From the NCBI GenBank assembly GCA_948144175.1, contig CANXME010002191.1, positions 296,001-360,000 of the forward strand: a DNA stretch of 64,000 nt, in the 5' to 3' direction. The position numbers and the translations under genes are program-made. Source of the stretch: Closterium sp. NIES-65. Lineage: Eukaryota; Streptophyta; Zygnematophyceae; Desmidiales; Closteriaceae. Shown here one piece after another: positions 63,516 to 64,000 of the stretch. The notes beneath the pieces are model-generated. The model ran no database searches. It had not been told where the DNA came from and worked only from the letters and a program-made list of their open reading frames with translations. Numbering within the stretch: position 1 is the first letter of the stretch; each line of letters opens with the position of its first letter.

Positions 63516-63655
63516 AATACAGGGTGGAGAGGGATGGAAGTGTGGAGGAGTTGTGAGGGTGAAAGGCCACGTTGGAGGAAAAGGCAGAGGGAAACGGAAG
63601 GCAACGGGAAGGCGGGGTGCGATGGCGAGGGGAGGTGGTAACGTGCAGGTTGACT

Positions 63656-63975
63656 GGTGGAAGGGAGACGACATCAAGAGGTGGAAGGGAGACGACATCG
63701 AGAGGTGGAAGGGAGACGACATCAAGAGGTGGAAGGGAGACGACATCAAGAGGTGGAAGGGAGACGACATCAAGAGGTGGAAGGGAGACGACATCAAGAG
63801 GTGGAAGGGAGACGACATCAAGAGGTGGAAGGGAGACGACATCAAGAGGTGGAAGGGAGACGACATCAAGAGGTGGAAGGGAGACGACATCAAGAGGTGG
63901 AAGGGAGACGACATCAAGAGGTGGAAGAGAGACGACATCAAGAGGTGGAATGGAGACGACATCAAGAGGTGGAAA
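63656..63975. repeat. 24-bp array, about 13 units
   Basis: Unit GAGGTGGAAGGGAGACGACA plus TCAA, very uniform. It opens IKRWKGDD repeats on the plus strand and SPFHLLMS on the minus strand. As it sits upstream of the UBA exons, an intronic position is more likely than coding. Confidence 0.93.
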
Positions 63976-64000
63976 TGGGGCGCATGAATCTGAGGTAAGG

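Noticed and set aside
63553-63998. IKRWKGDD / SPFHLLMS repeat frames as a protein
   Set aside because: The 24-bp array explains the openness. No domain or splice link to the UBA exons was found.

Overview
This is a nuclear, eukaryotic, GC-rich window split into two halves. From 1 to about 27.1 kb it is almost solid retrotransposon: two Ty1/copia elements, one Ty3/gypsy chromovirus, two small non-autonomous LTR elements and a copia deletion derivative, several nested inside each other with readable target-site duplications. From 27.1 to 64 kb it is genic, with GT-AG introns, many tandem repeats and two hAT-type DNA transposons. A plastid-type ABC ATPase (ABCI11/NAP14-like), a four-helix CASP-like membrane protein and a plastid-targeted unknown protein point to the green lineage, most likely a streptophyte alga. 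A desmid such as Closterium would fit, but that is an inference I could not check.

Layout: copia-1 (3' part, 1-5440, +) sits in an older copia gag remnant (5441-5809). Copia-2 (6177-13403, -) is complete with 111-bp LTRs and a TCACT duplication. 13.4-17.5 kb has no gene I can defend. A gypsy chromovirus (17468-27077, -) has the duplication ACAGT and is split by two small LTR elements (19492-20807 and 21343-22880); its right LTR is split by a 1.18-kb copia derivative (25856-27035). Then follow a plastid-protein gene (29172-29978, +); a PCC1 (KEOPS subunit) gene (31163-38842, +) whose first intron holds a 2-kb satellite, a palindromic 41-bp array and an intact hAT transposon (33776-36665); two paralogues of an unknown protein (40194-41459 and 46091-47410, -) from a 2-kb segmental duplication; ABCI11-like (48548-52732, -) and the splicing factor MFAP1 (53384-56011, +), divergent from a 650-bp spacer; a CASP-like gene (56527-60293, -); and the 3' end of a UBA-domain gene (61941 to beyond 63212, -).

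The most unusual thing is in the introns. All five multi-exon genes carry extra partial copies of their own exons. These copies follow a polarity rule: copies of a 3' splice site plus exon start lie upstream of the intact exon, and copies of an exon end plus 5' splice site lie downstream of it. In many places the tandem copies are separated by a short perfect palindrome of the form TTTTGAG-nCGn'-CTCAAAA. Its central pair changes in a compensating way (ACGT, TCGA, GCGC), so the dyad is kept while the sequence changes. This looks like a palindrome-associated tandem-duplication process that multiplies splice sites without destroying the exon.

The genes are ordinary housekeeping or membrane genes (tRNA t6A synthesis, spliceosome, plastid transport, membrane scaffold, ubiquitin binding) and do not form a pathway together.
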